Shown here piece after piece: positions 1 to 8,505 of a DNA stretch of 64,000 nucleotides; position 1 is the first letter of the stretch; each line of letters begins with the position of its first letter. The DNA comes from JAKACA01 sp049510975. GTDB lineage: Bacteria; Actinomycetota; Acidimicrobiia; Acidimicrobiales; Bog-793. The notes under the pieces were generated by a model that worked only from the letters and a program-made list of their open reading frames with translations, made no database searches and was not told where the DNA came from. The DNA is taken from the NCBI GenBank assembly GCA_049510975.1, contig JBEKYM010000002.1, positions 1-64,000 of the forward strand, written 5' to 3'. The position numbers and the translations under genes were made by a program.

Positions 1-1563
1 GCCGGCCGTGCCGGCCTCCGCCGACGTCTCTCCGGCGGCCGGCTCGTCCTCGACGGGAGCGAACTGCACCTTCAGCTCCTGGATGGCGGCGTCCATGGCG
101 GCCTCGTCCGGCAGCTGCCCGGTCTCCCGGATCTGCTGCAGCAAGTCGGCGTGCCGGGCGCGGAAGTGTGCCCGCAACTCTCGCTCGAAACGCTGCACGT
201 CGGCGATGGCGATGTCGTCGACGTGGCCATGAGTGCCGGCGTAGATCACGACGACCTGCTCCTCGACCGGGAGTGGTTCGTTGAGCCCCTGCTTCAAGAG
301 CTCGGTGAGGCGATAGCCGCGGTCGAGCTGTGCCTGCGATGCTTTGTCGAGCTCGGATCCGAAGGTGGCGAAGGCTTCGAGGTCGCGGAACTGGGCGAGG
401 TCGATCTTGAGGGTCCCGGCGACTGCTCGCATGGCCTTGATCTGAGCGGCCCCGCCGACTCGGGAGACCGAGTTGCCGACGTGCATGGCAGGGCGGACGC
501 CGGAGTTGAACAGGTCCGTCTCCAGGAAGATCTGGCCGTCGGTGATGGAGATGACGTTCGTCGGGATGTAGGCGGAGATGTCGCCGGCTTTGGTTTCGAT
601 GATCGGCAGCGCCGTGAGCGACCCCCCGCCCATGGCGTCGGACAGCTTGGCGGCCCGCTCGAGGAGGCGGCTGTGGAGGTAGAAGACGTCACCCGGGTAG
701 GCCTCGCGGCCCGGCGGCCGCCGGAGCAGGAGCGAGAGCTGGCGGTAGGCCTCGGCCTGTTTCGACAAGTCGTCGTAGATGATGAGGGCGTGCTGGCCGT
801 TCTCCATCCAGTGCTGGCCCATGGCGCAGCCGGCGTAGGGAGCCAGGTACTTGAACGGCGCTGGCTCCGACGCAGGGGCGGCCACGACGACGGTGTACTC
901 GAGTGCGCCGTGCTCGGCGAGGGTGGCCACCGTCTGGGCGACCGTGGAACCCTTCTGGCCGACGGCGACGTAGATGCACTTCACGTTCTGGCCGTGCTGG
1001 TTGAGGATGGTGTCGACGGCGATGGTCGTCTTGCCCGTCTTGCGGTCGCCGATGATGAGCTCACGCTGCCCGCGGCCGATGGGCGTCATGGCGTCGATGA
1101 CCTTGATGCCCGTCTGCAGCGGCTCCTTCACCGGCTGGCGCTTCACGATGCCAGGTGCCTGGATCTCGACGCGGCGGTCCTCGACGTTCGAGAGCGACCC
1201 CTTGCCGTCGATCGGGTTACCGAGCGGGTCGACGACCCGCCCGAGGAGGCCGTCGCCGACGGGAACCGAGAGGATGCGGCCGGTGGCCCGAACGATCTGA
1301 CCCTCGTCGAGCTTGTCGACCGATCCGAGCACGACGGCTCCGATCGTCTCCTCGTCGAGGTTGAGGGCGAGTCCGACGGTGCCGTTCTCGAATTCGAGCA
1401 GCTCGTTGACCGAGCAGTTGGGCAAGCCGGTGACCCGGGCGATGCCGTCGCCGACTTCTGCGATGCGGCCGACTTCCTCCGCCCGCACCTCGGCGCTGTA
1501 CTCCGCCACGTGGCGGTGCAGTGCCGCTTCGATGTCTTCGGCGCTGATCGTGAGCTCTGGCAT
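1..1563 (-). CDS. atpA: F1 ATP synthase alpha subunit, 3' end outside window
   Basis: Nucleotide-binding alpha subunit of the F1 head of the proton-translocating ATP synthase. Only the first 521 residues are in the window; the frame is open at the left edge. The Walker A motif GDRKTGKT is at residues 172-179 and the arginine finger lies in NSVSRVGG (Arg368). The C-terminal tail seen here is rich in Glu and Ala. Start 1563 was chosen because AGGA lies 6 nt upstream. An in-frame ATG at 1668 would add 35 very acidic residues and would begin 5 nt after the atpH stop, but it has no clear ribosome site. It is the last visible gene of the atpZ-I-B-E-F-H-A string. Identity is secure; only the start is uncertain. 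Confidence 0.96.
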   Translation of the reverse strand, partial: MPELTISAEDIEAALHRHVAEYSAEVRAEEVGRIAEVGDGIARVTGLPNCSVNELLEFENGTVGLALNLDEETIGAVVLGSVDKLDEGQIVRATGRILSVPVGDGLLGRVVDPLGNPIDGKGSLSNVEDRRVEIQAPGIVKRQPVKEPLQTGIKVIDAMTPIGRGQRELIIGDRKTGKTTIAVDTILNQHGQNVKCIYVAVGQKGSTVAQTVATLAEHGALEYTVVVAAPASEPAPFKYLAPYAGCAMGQHWMENGQHALIIYDDLSKQAEAYRQLSLLLRRPPGREAYPGDVFYLHSRLLERAAKLSDAMGGGSLTALPIIETKAGDISAYIPTNVISITDGQIFLETDLFNSGVRPAMHVGNSVSRVGGAAQIKAMRAVAGTLKIDLAQFRDLEAFATFGSELDKASQAQLDRGYRLTELLKQGLNEPLPVEEQVVVIYAGTHGHVDDIAIADVQRFERELRAHFRARHADLLQQIRETGQLPDEAAMDAAIQELKVQFAPVEDEPAAGETSAEAGTAG

Positions 1564-1673
1564 GTGCTGTCCTGTAGTCCCTTTGTTCGTGTCGTTCGAC
1601 TCGTCGTCGTTCTGCGACTCGCCGTCGGACCCGTTCTCGTCCGACTCGTCGTCGTTGAATCTGGTCATGGCAG

Positions 1674-2576
1674 TCAGGCTCGCTGCATGAGCGCCTCTCG
1701 AAGCTGGTCGAGCCGGTGCCGGACGGTCCCGTCGATCACGGTGTCGCCAACGCTGATGCTGATCCCGCCGAGCACGGAGGGGTCGATCCGGACGCGCAGC
1801 TCGACCGGCCTGCGCACGATTCTCGACAGCGCCTCCGACAGACGACGCCGCTCGCCGGCGTCCAGCTCCACCGCCGCCCGCACGTCGGCAACCCGCCGGC
1901 CGCGCTCGGCGGCGGCGATCTCGACGAGGTAGTCGAGGGCACCGACGAAGTCGCGTGACCGGCCCGCCCGGAGGACGTATCCGGCGAGCAGGGCCGTTGC
2001 CGGCATGACGCGCCCGCTCAGCAGATCCGAGAGCACCGCCAGGCGCCGCTCGATCGGAGAGGCCGAGTCCGCCAGGGCCTGACGCAAGGACACCGTCTGC
2101 TGGGCGATGCGGGCGAGGCGGAAGAGCTCGTCCTCGATCTCGTCCACTTCGCTGTTCGAGGTGATCTGCTCGAAGATCCGCTCGCCGTAGCCACGGATGC
2201 GCTCGTAGGCGCCCGAGCGCCCGGCGGGCGGCTCTGCGCCGGAGGGCTCCCCGACGGCGACCCGCGAGCTCTCGAGCTCGGCAATCTCGACGAGCCGTTC
2301 CAAGGTCTTCGGCAGCTCGGCCGCCCGCTCGCTCGATACCGCGAAGGTGAAGGGAGCGAGCGCCTCGACGGACACCTTGTCCCCGAGCAGGTCCTCGAGG
2401 ACGGCGCGCCGGCTGGCGTCGCTGATGGAGGCGTCGGTGACGACGCCTCGCAGCTCTTCGGAGGCGACGAGCAAGCGCGACATCTCGGCGAGCTCCGCGG
2501 CAACGGTGGCAATTCGACCGGCGCGCTCGGCGGCGTCGAACGTCGCCGTGGCATAGCCGCGCACGAGCTCCAGCAT
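1674..2576 (-). CDS. atpH: ATP synthase delta subunit with duplicated N-terminal domain
   Basis: Peripheral-stalk delta (OSCP) subunit linking F1 to the b subunits. At 300 residues it is far longer than the usual roughly 180. Residues about 6-100 and about 130-225 align to each other (RGY at each start, LR..D.S pattern, AVL.DLL or AVLEDLL, LVEIA at each end), so the N-terminal helical domain is duplicated before the single C-terminal domain with VLGGISISVGDTVIDG. Extended or duplicated delta subunits are known in other actinobacteria, where mycobacteria also fuse delta to b; here b is a separate gene. Its ATG overlaps the atpF stop by one base (TGATG), so the two are probably translationally coupled. 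Confidence 0.93.
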   Translation of the reverse strand: MLELVRGYATATFDAAERAGRIATVAAELAEMSRLLVASEELRGVVTDASISDASRRAVLEDLLGDKVSVEALAPFTFAVSSERAAELPKTLERLVEIAELESSRVAVGEPSGAEPPAGRSGAYERIRGYGERIFEQITSNSEVDEIEDELFRLARIAQQTVSLRQALADSASPIERRLAVLSDLLSGRVMPATALLAGYVLRAGRSRDFVGALDYLVEIAAAERGRRVADVRAAVELDAGERRRLSEALSRIVRRPVELRVRIDPSVLGGISISVGDTVIDGTVRHRLDQLREALMQRA

Positions 2577-3100
2577 CAGTGGCCGCTCCCGGCTTGTCCG
2601 GTGTCGCTCGCCTGTGCCGCCGAGATCGCCTCCTCGACGAGGGCGCGGTGGCGCTCGTCGTCGAGGCCGGCGCCGATGACGCGCTCGGCAGCTTCGAGCA
2701 CGAGCGAGCCGAGCTCGTTCATGACCTCGGAGCGGGCGCGGTCCCGTTCGAGATCGATGTCCGCCTGGGCGCTGGCGACGAGCCGCTCGCGCTCCTCGAT
2801 CCCGCGCTGGCGACCTTCTTCTCGGAGCTGTTCGGCGATCTCGTTCGCCTGGTCCACGATCTCCCGGGCTTCCTGGCGGGCGCCTTCGAGCAGTTCACGC
2901 CGGCGCTTGGCCAGCTCGTCGGCCTCCCGCTTGGCGTCTTCGGCACCCTGAATCGAGTTGCGGATGTGGGCTTCGCGCTCGTTCATGACCCGCCGCAACG
3001 GTGGCAGCACGACCTTGGCGACGAACGCCAGGACGAGCAGAAAGGCGACGAGCTCGTAGAAGAACGTCGCGTTCGGGATGAGAAATATGCCAGCGAGCAT
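2576..3100 (-). CDS. atpF: ATP synthase b subunit
   Basis: Membrane-anchored peripheral-stalk subunit, 174 residues. One hydrophobic segment at about residues 11-31 is followed by a long charged helix with many Glu, Arg, Lys and Ala (about 35-150), the coiled-coil dimerisation region of the b family. The C-terminus binds delta, whose gene overlaps directly. Length and position between atpE and atpH are normal. There is only one b gene here and no b' gene between atpB and atpH. Confidence 0.95.
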   Translation of the reverse strand: MLAGIFLIPNATFFYELVAFLLVLAFVAKVVLPPLRRVMNEREAHIRNSIQGAEDAKREADELAKRRRELLEGARQEAREIVDQANEIAEQLREEGRQRGIEERERLVASAQADIDLERDRARSEVMNELGSLVLEAAERVIGAGLDDERHRALVEEAISAAQASDTGQAGSGH

Positions 3101-3114
3101 GTGCTCTCGGGTCC

Positions 3115-3369
3115 CTACTTGAGGACGAAGACGAAATAGGCCATGAATGCGAGGTTGATGACGTACATGGCCTCGCAGAGTCCGACGACGAGGAACATCG
3201 TCGAGTAGAGCCGTCCTTGGGCCTCCGGCTGCCGGGCGATGCCGGCGATGGTCTGGCTGCCAGCGAGACCGTCGCCGACTGCTGCGCCAATCGCGCCGCC
3301 ACCGAGGGCGAGGCCGCCGCCGATCATGGCTCCGGCGAGCTCGATCGCTTGTTGGGTGGTTGTTGCCAT
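3115..3369 (-). CDS. atpE: ATP synthase c subunit (proteolipid)
   Basis: An 84-residue hairpin of two membrane helices that forms the rotor ring. Helix 1 (about residues 9-37) is glycine-rich, the polar loop holds RQPE (46-49), and helix 2 carries the ion-binding carboxylate Glu66 in GLCEAMYV. The residues after Glu66 (Ala, Met, Tyr) do not give the Ser/Thr pattern of sodium rings, so proton coupling is inferred. Of normal length, with the usual position between a and b. Confidence 0.97.
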   Translation of the reverse strand: MATTTQQAIELAGAMIGGGLALGGGAIGAAVGDGLAGSQTIAGIARQPEAQGRLYSTMFLVVGLCEAMYVINLAFMAYFVFVLK

Positions 3370-3442
3370 CGGGTTTCTTATCTCCTGGTTGGTAGGGGCG
3401 GTGGGGAACCTATGAGAGCGACGTGCAGTGGGGTTGGGGGGG

Positions 3443-4177
3443 TCAGTGGCTACCGGTGACGGCCGATTCGAGGTAGATGAGCGTCAACAACGCAAAGATG
3501 AAAGCCTGCACAGGCGCAACGAACAGCCCTGCGAACAGCTTCCAGACCACGGTGAGCAGCGGCAACGGGAGGACCCAGATCGCCGGCAGGGCTGCGATGA
3601 GCGACAGCAGGATAGCGCTGGCGAACAGATTGCCGAAGAGTCGGAGCGTCAGCGTCATCGGCTTCACGAGCTCCTCGATCACGTTGATCGGGGTGAGAAT
3701 CTTGTACGGCTTGGCGAAGTGCGTGATGTACCCCTTGAACCCGTTCACCCGTATCCAGGTGAAGGTGACGACGACGAACACGGTCGCCGCCATCGCAAAG
3801 GGAAGGTTGATGTCGCCCGTCGGCGACGGCAGCACCTGGAAGTGCCCCGGGACCTCGGTCGGGATGATCTCGAACCAGTTGCAGATGAGGATGAACAGAA
3901 ACAGCGTGACCGCGAGCGGCACGGCGAACATGCCCTTCGACCCCATCGACTGGTCGACCTGGTTCTCGACGGCGCCCACGATCGCCTCGAAGGCAAGCTG
4001 CAGCTTGCCGGGGACGCCGGCCGTTGCCTTCACCCGCAGCCACAGCCCGAGGGCGACGATCACGAGGCCGGCCAGCACGACGCTGAACAGGTCGTCGATG
4101 TTGACAGGCGAACCGAAAATTGTCCTGGTGACGTGGCGACCGATCTCGATGGTCACCGCGAGAACCGAAGGGTTCAC
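3443..4177 (-). CDS. atpB: ATP synthase a subunit
   Basis: Membrane stator subunit with the proton half-channels, 244 residues. The essential arginine is in LTLRLFGN (Arg179), followed by the last two membrane helices. Several hydrophobic segments are visible, including one with FLFILICNWFEIIP. The start is GTG at 4177, overlapping the atpI stop as GTGA; a longer reading from 4243 would run back through atpI sequence and is not favoured. The coupling by overlap matches the rest of this operon. Confidence 0.95.
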   Translation of the reverse strand: MNPSVLAVTIEIGRHVTRTIFGSPVNIDDLFSVVLAGLVIVALGLWLRVKATAGVPGKLQLAFEAIVGAVENQVDQSMGSKGMFAVPLAVTLFLFILICNWFEIIPTEVPGHFQVLPSPTGDINLPFAMAATVFVVVTFTWIRVNGFKGYITHFAKPYKILTPINVIEELVKPMTLTLRLFGNLFASAILLSLIAALPAIWVLPLPLLTVVWKLFAGLFVAPVQAFIFALLTLIYLESAVTGSH

Positions 4178-4590
4178 GGCACTGCCTTGTGGCGAAGGAT
4201 CGAGGTGGCGATGTTCAGCACGAAGATCAGGTAGAAGGCGCACAGCCCGACGGCCGAGCCGAGCCCGAGCTGCCGGTTGAGCACGATGAGCACGATGACG
4301 ACGACGGTCGTGGCTCCGAGCCGGAACAGGGTCATCGAAGCCAGGGCGCGGAAGATCCGTGAGCCGTCGCCTTGCGCCACGCGCGCCGTCTGGCTCGTGA
4401 TCGCCCGGATGTTGGCCAGCCCGACTGCGAGGCCGATATAGGCGCCGATCCCGAACAGGATGTGGCCGAGCAGCCCGGCGACCACCACCGCCACTGCTCC
4501 GGCGACGAGGCCTGCATACACGGTTCGCTTCAGGACGCGCGAGATCTCGGGCAGCGAGAACTGCTCAACCAGGGCACCGAGTCCGTTCAT
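4174..4590 (-). CDS. atpI: ATP synthase I-like membrane protein
   Basis: A 138-residue protein with four likely membrane helices (about 25-45, 47-65, 83-103 and 113-131). Its position directly upstream of atpB and its helix layout fit the ATP synthase subunit I family, proposed to help assemble the c ring or act in magnesium transport for the F0 part. There are no catalytic residues to check, so the name rests on topology and context. ATG start at 4590; overlaps atpB by 4 nt. Confidence 0.8.
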   Translation of the reverse strand: MNGLGALVEQFSLPEISRVLKRTVYAGLVAGAVAVVVAGLLGHILFGIGAYIGLAVGLANIRAITSQTARVAQGDGSRIFRALASMTLFRLGATTVVVIVLIVLNRQLGLGSAVGLCAFYLIFVLNIATSILRHKAVP

Positions 4591-4653
4591 GTCGAGTTTT
4601 TCACTTCCTTGCAGCCGAGGCCGTCCGACAACGGCCGGCCACGCTGCTGGCTG

Positions 4654-4857
4654 TCAGAGATACTTCTTGAACTGTGCGTAGATCGCCGATGCGGCAACAG
4701 CGATCCCGACGGCCAGGCCAAGGAAGGCGAACAACACGCCGGTCTTGAAGGTCTCGTCGAGCCAGTGTCCCCCGGCAAAGCCGCCGACGACGCAGATCGC
4801 CGTCGTGACGCCCATCCCGAGGAACGCAGAGCCGTTGAGAGCCGGTTTGTCACTCAC
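4654..4857 (-). CDS. atpZ: AtpZ/AtpQ-type small membrane protein
   Basis: A 67-residue protein with two hydrophobic segments (about 12-30 and 38-58) separated by GGHWLDETFKTG, which resembles the loop of the AtpZ/AtpQ family that partners AtpI. The start codon is GTG. It lies 63 nt before atpI and 18 nt after wecA on the same strand. Known AtpZ proteins are small two-helix F0 accessory proteins; function here is by analogy. Confidence 0.72.
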   Translation of the reverse strand: MSDKPALNGSAFLGMGVTTAICVVGGFAGGHWLDETFKTGVLFAFLGLAVGIAVAASAIYAQFKKYL

Positions 4858-4875
4858 TTCCGCTGTCCTGCACCC

Positions 4876-6216
4876 CTATCCTCGCGTCGGAGGGTGGTGG
4901 CGAGCAAAACGGCGCCGGTGCTGGCCCCGATGACCTCCCGCCGCCGGCTCGCGCCGGACCTCGCCGGAGGCCGTCTCGGCACCGAGTGCCGCGCCGGCCA
5001 CGGCGGCCCCGCCGGCGACCACCGGCCTTGCCACGGTGCCCTCGCCGACCCCGACCTGGCCCGCGTCGGCTCCCTGATCGGCTGTGCTCGCACTCGTTGC
5101 CGCTCCCTCGAGCGAGGGGTCGCGCCTCAGGCCGGGAAGGAAGAGCGTGTACAGCGCTGCTGCCATGACGAGGAATCCGATCGGGATGGCGCCTTTCCAG
5201 GAGGGGTAGAAGGTCGGGTAGAGCACGAGCACCGACAGCAGGAACGTCCAGATCCACAAGACGATGACCGAGCGGCGGTGCCCGTGGCCGAGCCGCATCA
5301 GGCGGTGGTGGAGGTGCTCGAGGTCCCGGACAGCGACGCCCGTCCGGCGCACGGTCCTGCGAACGATGGCAAAGGCGGTGTCCACGATGGGCACCCCGAG
5401 GATGACGAAGGGGACGAGCAACGGCACGAAGAAGAAGTAGGTCTGGCCCCAGGCTGGTTCGGCCCCTCCCCCGATGACCATCGTGCTGGCAGCCATGAGC
5501 AACCCGAGCACCATGGCCCCGGTATCGCCCATGAAAATCTTCGCTCGGTAGAAGTTGTGAGGAAGAAACCCGATACACAGCCCGCAGGTGGCCGCCGCGA
5601 TCAGGGGCCCGATGTTGCCGTTCGGAAGCAGGTTCTGCGTCTCGAGACGCAGGCCGTAGACACAAAGCGCCCCCGAGGCGATCGCCACGACGCCGGCGGC
5701 GAGGCCGTCGAGGCCGTCCATCAAGTTGACGGCGTTGGCGATCCCGATCACCCAGACGGCCGTCACGAGCGGCAGGATGGACGGGGAGAGGATGAGGTAG
5801 CCGGCGAAGGGCACTTTGAAGTGCAGCATCGTGACGCCGGTGAAGTACAGGATCATGGCGGCGAGCACCTGACCGGCGACCTTGGCCGGCGCCGACACCT
5901 CCCGCAGGTCGTCGATGAAACCCACGAGGAACATGGCACCTGCGGCCGCCAACACCCCGATCGCCTGGTTCGGGTCGAGGAATTCGAGGTGGAAGCTTGG
6001 CCCGGGCAGCAATCGGGCCACTCCGAAGGCGATGGCGAAGGCAAGGAACATGGCCGTGCCACCCGCTGTCGGCGTCGGTACCGTGTGCACCCGAGCGGCG
6101 TCGGGCATCACGATGATCTTGCGCCAGTTGGCGATCGCCCGGACGGCGAACGTCAACAGGTACGTGGCAATGGCGGCTGCCCCGAAGACGACGAGGCAGC
6201 CCTGGATCTGCGTCAG
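4876..6216 (-). CDS. wecA: Undecaprenyl-phosphate GlcNAc-1-phosphate transferase (WecA/TagO family)
   Basis: Multi-spanning enzyme that moves a UDP-linked N-acetylhexosamine-1-phosphate to undecaprenyl phosphate, starting cell-wall glycan synthesis. The family motifs are present: FIDDL for the Asp pair, NAVNLMDGLDGLAAG, FMGDTGAMVLG and the cytosolic HLHHRLMRLGHGH. The C-terminal 90 residues are Ala/Gly-rich and not conserved-looking. The first TTG (6156) would cut off the first membrane helix. The frame is open back to a CTG at 6216 that overlaps the glyA stop (CTGA) with GGGAGG six bases upstream, so CTG is the preferred start (446 residues). The same gene sits before the atp operon in mycobacteria. 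Confidence 0.85.
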   Translation of the reverse strand: MTQIQGCLVVFGAAAIATYLLTFAVRAIANWRKIIVMPDAARVHTVPTPTAGGTAMFLAFAIAFGVARLLPGPSFHLEFLDPNQAIGVLAAAGAMFLVGFIDDLREVSAPAKVAGQVLAAMILYFTGVTMLHFKVPFAGYLILSPSILPLVTAVWVIGIANAVNLMDGLDGLAAGVVAIASGALCVYGLRLETQNLLPNGNIGPLIAAATCGLCIGFLPHNFYRAKIFMGDTGAMVLGLLMAASTMVIGGGAEPAWGQTYFFFVPLLVPFVILGVPIVDTAFAIVRRTVRRTGVAVRDLEHLHHRLMRLGHGHRRSVIVLWIWTFLLSVLVLYPTFYPSWKGAIPIGFLVMAAALYTLFLPGLRRDPSLEGAATSASTADQGADAGQVGVGEGTVARPVVAGGAAVAGAALGAETASGEVRREPAAGGHRGQHRRRFARHHPPTRG

Positions 6217-7523
6217 AGCAGGCCTCCCACGCCCTCAGGATATGGGTCGAAGGTCTTGCGGAGGTCGCGAACCTCTTCCCGCACCGACTTGAGCTCGTCG
6301 GGGTCGTCCCGGCCCCGCAGCGCCCGGGCCAGCAGCCCTGCCACGACTGCCATCTCGGGCTCGCGCATGCCGGCCGTCGTCTCTGCCGCAGCTCCGAGAC
6401 GCAGCCCGCTGGCCACGAACGGCGGCCTCGGGTCGTCAGGGATCTGGTTGCGGTTGCAGGTAATGCCTGCCCGGTCGAGCGCCTCCTGAGCAACTTTTCC
6501 CGTCAGCTCGGCATCGAAGTCCCGCAAGTCGACGAGGACGAGGTGGTTGTCGGTCCCGCCGGCGACGAGTCGGAACCCTTCGGCCTGCAAGGCCTTGGCA
6601 AAGGCACCGGCGTTCGACACGACCTGGGCGGCGTAGTCCTTGAATGCCGGCTGGGCGGCTTCCCGGAAGGCGACGGCCTTGGCGGCGATGGTGTGGTCGA
6701 GCGGGCCGCCCTGCAGGCCGGGGAACACGGCTGAGTCGATGGCGCGTGCGAGCTCGGTGCCGGTGAGGATGGCACCGCCGCGGGGACCTCGCAGCGTCTT
6801 GTGCGTCGTGAACGTCACGACGTCGGCAACCCCGACCGGGCTCGGGTGCACGCCGGCAGCCACCAGGCCGGCGGGGTGAGCCATGTCGAACATGAAACGG
6901 GCACCGACTTCGTCGGCGATCTGGCGGAATGGCACGGGGTCGATGGTGCGCGAGTAGGCGGTCGTTCCCGCCACGATGAGCTTCGGCCGTTCGCGCAGGG
7001 CCAGATCCCTCACCTGGTCGAGGTCGATGCGCTCGCCCGAGCCGTCCGGCTGCGCCGGAGTGACGCCATAGGCGACGAAGCGGTAGAGCTTGCCGGTGAT
7101 CGACACGGGCGACCCGTGAGTGAGGTGGCCGCCCTGGTCGAGGCGCATCGCCAGGATCGTGTCACCCGGGCTGACAAGGGCGAGGTAGGCGGCGAGGTTG
7201 GCGGAGGCGCCGGCATGCGGCTGCACGTTGGCGTGCTCGGCCCCGAACAGCGCCGTCGCCCGGTTCCGCGCCAGGTCCTCGACCTCGTCGGCGACGAAGT
7301 TGCCCCCGTAGTACCGCTTGCCCGGGTAGCCCTCCGAGTACTTGTTCGTCAGCACCGAAGCCGAGGCCGCCATGACCGCCAGCGAGGTGAAGTTCTCCGA
7401 GGCGATGAGCTGGAGGGTCGTCCGCTGCCGCTCGAGCTCACTCTCGAGCAATGCACGAACCTCGGGGTCACCTTCGAGCGGGGAGGTGGCGAGCGGGGAG
7501 GTCGTCGCGAGCGGGGAGGTCAT
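6213..7523 (-). CDS. glyA: Serine hydroxymethyltransferase
   Basis: PLP enzyme that interconverts serine and glycine and feeds one-carbon units to tetrahydrofolate; 436 residues, close to the usual 415-435. The PLP lysine is in FTTHKTLRGPRGG, and IASENF, YPGKRYYGG and HAGASAN-type motifs are present. The ATG at 7523 is preferred over the longer open frame, which runs back through the divergent ABC gene. The first 17 residues are a repeat of TSPLA units encoded by three copies of a 12-bp sequence, an extension the family does not need. It is not part of the usual sua5-wecA neighbourhood and seems inserted there. Confidence 0.95.
   Translation of the reverse strand: MTSPLATTSPLATSPLEGDPEVRALLESELERQRTTLQLIASENFTSLAVMAASASVLTNKYSEGYPGKRYYGGNFVADEVEDLARNRATALFGAEHANVQPHAGASANLAAYLALVSPGDTILAMRLDQGGHLTHGSPVSITGKLYRFVAYGVTPAQPDGSGERIDLDQVRDLALRERPKLIVAGTTAYSRTIDPVPFRQIADEVGARFMFDMAHPAGLVAAGVHPSPVGVADVVTFTTHKTLRGPRGGAILTGTELARAIDSAVFPGLQGGPLDHTIAAKAVAFREAAQPAFKDYAAQVVSNAGAFAKALQAEGFRLVAGGTDNHLVLVDLRDFDAELTGKVAQEALDRAGITCNRNQIPDDPRPPFVASGLRLGAAAETTAGMREPEMAVVAGLLARALRGRDDPDELKSVREEVRDLRKTFDPYPEGVGGLL
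7476..7520. repeat. 12-bp repeat, three copies, in glyA N-terminus
   Basis: GAGCGGGGAGGT occurs at 7476-7487, 7491-7502 and 7509-7520 on the plus strand, with spacers of 3 and 6 bases. Read on the minus strand each copy encodes Thr-Ser-Pro-Leu at the start of glyA. Slippage would change the protein by whole residues only. Confidence 0.85.
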
Positions 7524-7563
7524 GGCAACGAGTCTAGGGCCAGGCCTGAGTACGCTCACGGCC

Positions 7564-8505
7564 ATGACGGCTGCCATCACCGTCGCCGGCCTCCAGAAGC
7601 GTTTCGGCGCCCTGCAGGCCGTCAGCGGTGTGGACCTCGAAGTCGAGACGGGCACCGTGTTCGCCCTCCTTGGACCCAACGGTGCCGGCAAGACGACGAC
7701 GGTGGAGATCCTGGAGGGGTTTCTTTCGAGAGACTCGGGGGAGGTGCGCGTGCTCGGGCTCGACCCGGCGACCGATCGACGGCCCCTGCTCGAGCGGATC
7801 GGCATCGTGCTGCAGGAGACGGCGGTCGAGCAGTTCCTCACGGTGCGCGAGACCCTGGCCCGCCGGGCGGCCCTCTACCCGCACCCACGCCGGCCCGACG
7901 ATGTCATCGAGACGATCGGCCTCGAGGAGAAAGCCTCCGCACGCGTGCGCTCGCTCTCCGGTGGCCAGCAGCGCCGCCTCGACCTCGGTCTCGGGCTCGT
8001 CGGGGACCCCGAAGTGCTCTTCCTCGACGAGCCGACGACGGGTTTCGACCCGAATGCCAGGCGGGAAGCCTGGGACGTCGTGCGCCGGCTCGCCTCCGAG
8101 GGCAGCACGATCCTGCTGACGACGCACTACATGGACGAGGCGCAGGCGCTCGCCGACCACGTGGCCGTGATCGCCCGCGGCAAGATCGTCGCCTCGGGGA
8201 CACCCGACTCGATCGGCGGACGCGACACCGGGGCGACGACGGTTCGGTTCCTCCTGCCGGCGAGCGCCGGCGGGTTGGCCGCCTTGCCGCTGCCCGCCAC
8301 CGGGGTCGAGGCCGCTCTGCGGGCCTCGCCGGATGGGCAGATCGTCGAGATCCTCGCCGACCACCCCACTTCCCTGCTGCATGCCCTCACGTCCTGGGCG
8401 CTCGAGCGCAACCTGGAGCTGGAGCGGCTCCAGGTCACCAAACCTTCGCTCGAGGACGTGTACCTCGCCATCACCTCGGACGAGAGCGGTGCGGGAGCAT
8501 CGTGA
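7564..8505 (+). CDS. ABC exporter ATP-binding protein
   Basis: ATPase of an ABC-2 type exporter, 313 residues. Walker A is GPNGAGKTT, the signature is LSGGQQRRLDLG, Walker B is VLFLDEPTTGFD and the switch histidine is in LLTTHYMDEA. The C-terminal 90 residues form the extra domain seen in the daunorubicin-resistance (DrrA) subfamily. The ATG at 7564 was chosen; earlier in-frame starts lie inside the divergent glyA. The stop overlaps the permease start (GTGA), so the two form one transporter. Substrate is unknown; drug or lipid export is the usual guess for this subfamily. Confidence 0.9.
   Translation: MTAAITVAGLQKRFGALQAVSGVDLEVETGTVFALLGPNGAGKTTTVEILEGFLSRDSGEVRVLGLDPATDRRPLLERIGIVLQETAVEQFLTVRETLARRAALYPHPRRPDDVIETIGLEEKASARVRSLSGGQQRRLDLGLGLVGDPEVLFLDEPTTGFDPNARREAWDVVRRLASEGSTILLTTHYMDEAQALADHVAVIARGKIVASGTPDSIGGRDTGATTVRFLLPASAGGLAALPLPATGVEAALRASPDGQIVEILADHPTSLLHALTSWALERNLELERLQVTKPSLEDVYLAITSDESGAGAS

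Noticed and set aside
151..1932. 593-codon open frame on the plus strand
   Set aside because: It is antisense to atpA and atpH, whose motifs are clear; long antisense frames are a by-product of high GC at third positions.
4372..6489. 705-codon plus-strand open frame
   Set aside because: Antisense to wecA and the atpI/atpZ genes; composition is Asp/Arg/Gly-rich with no domain.
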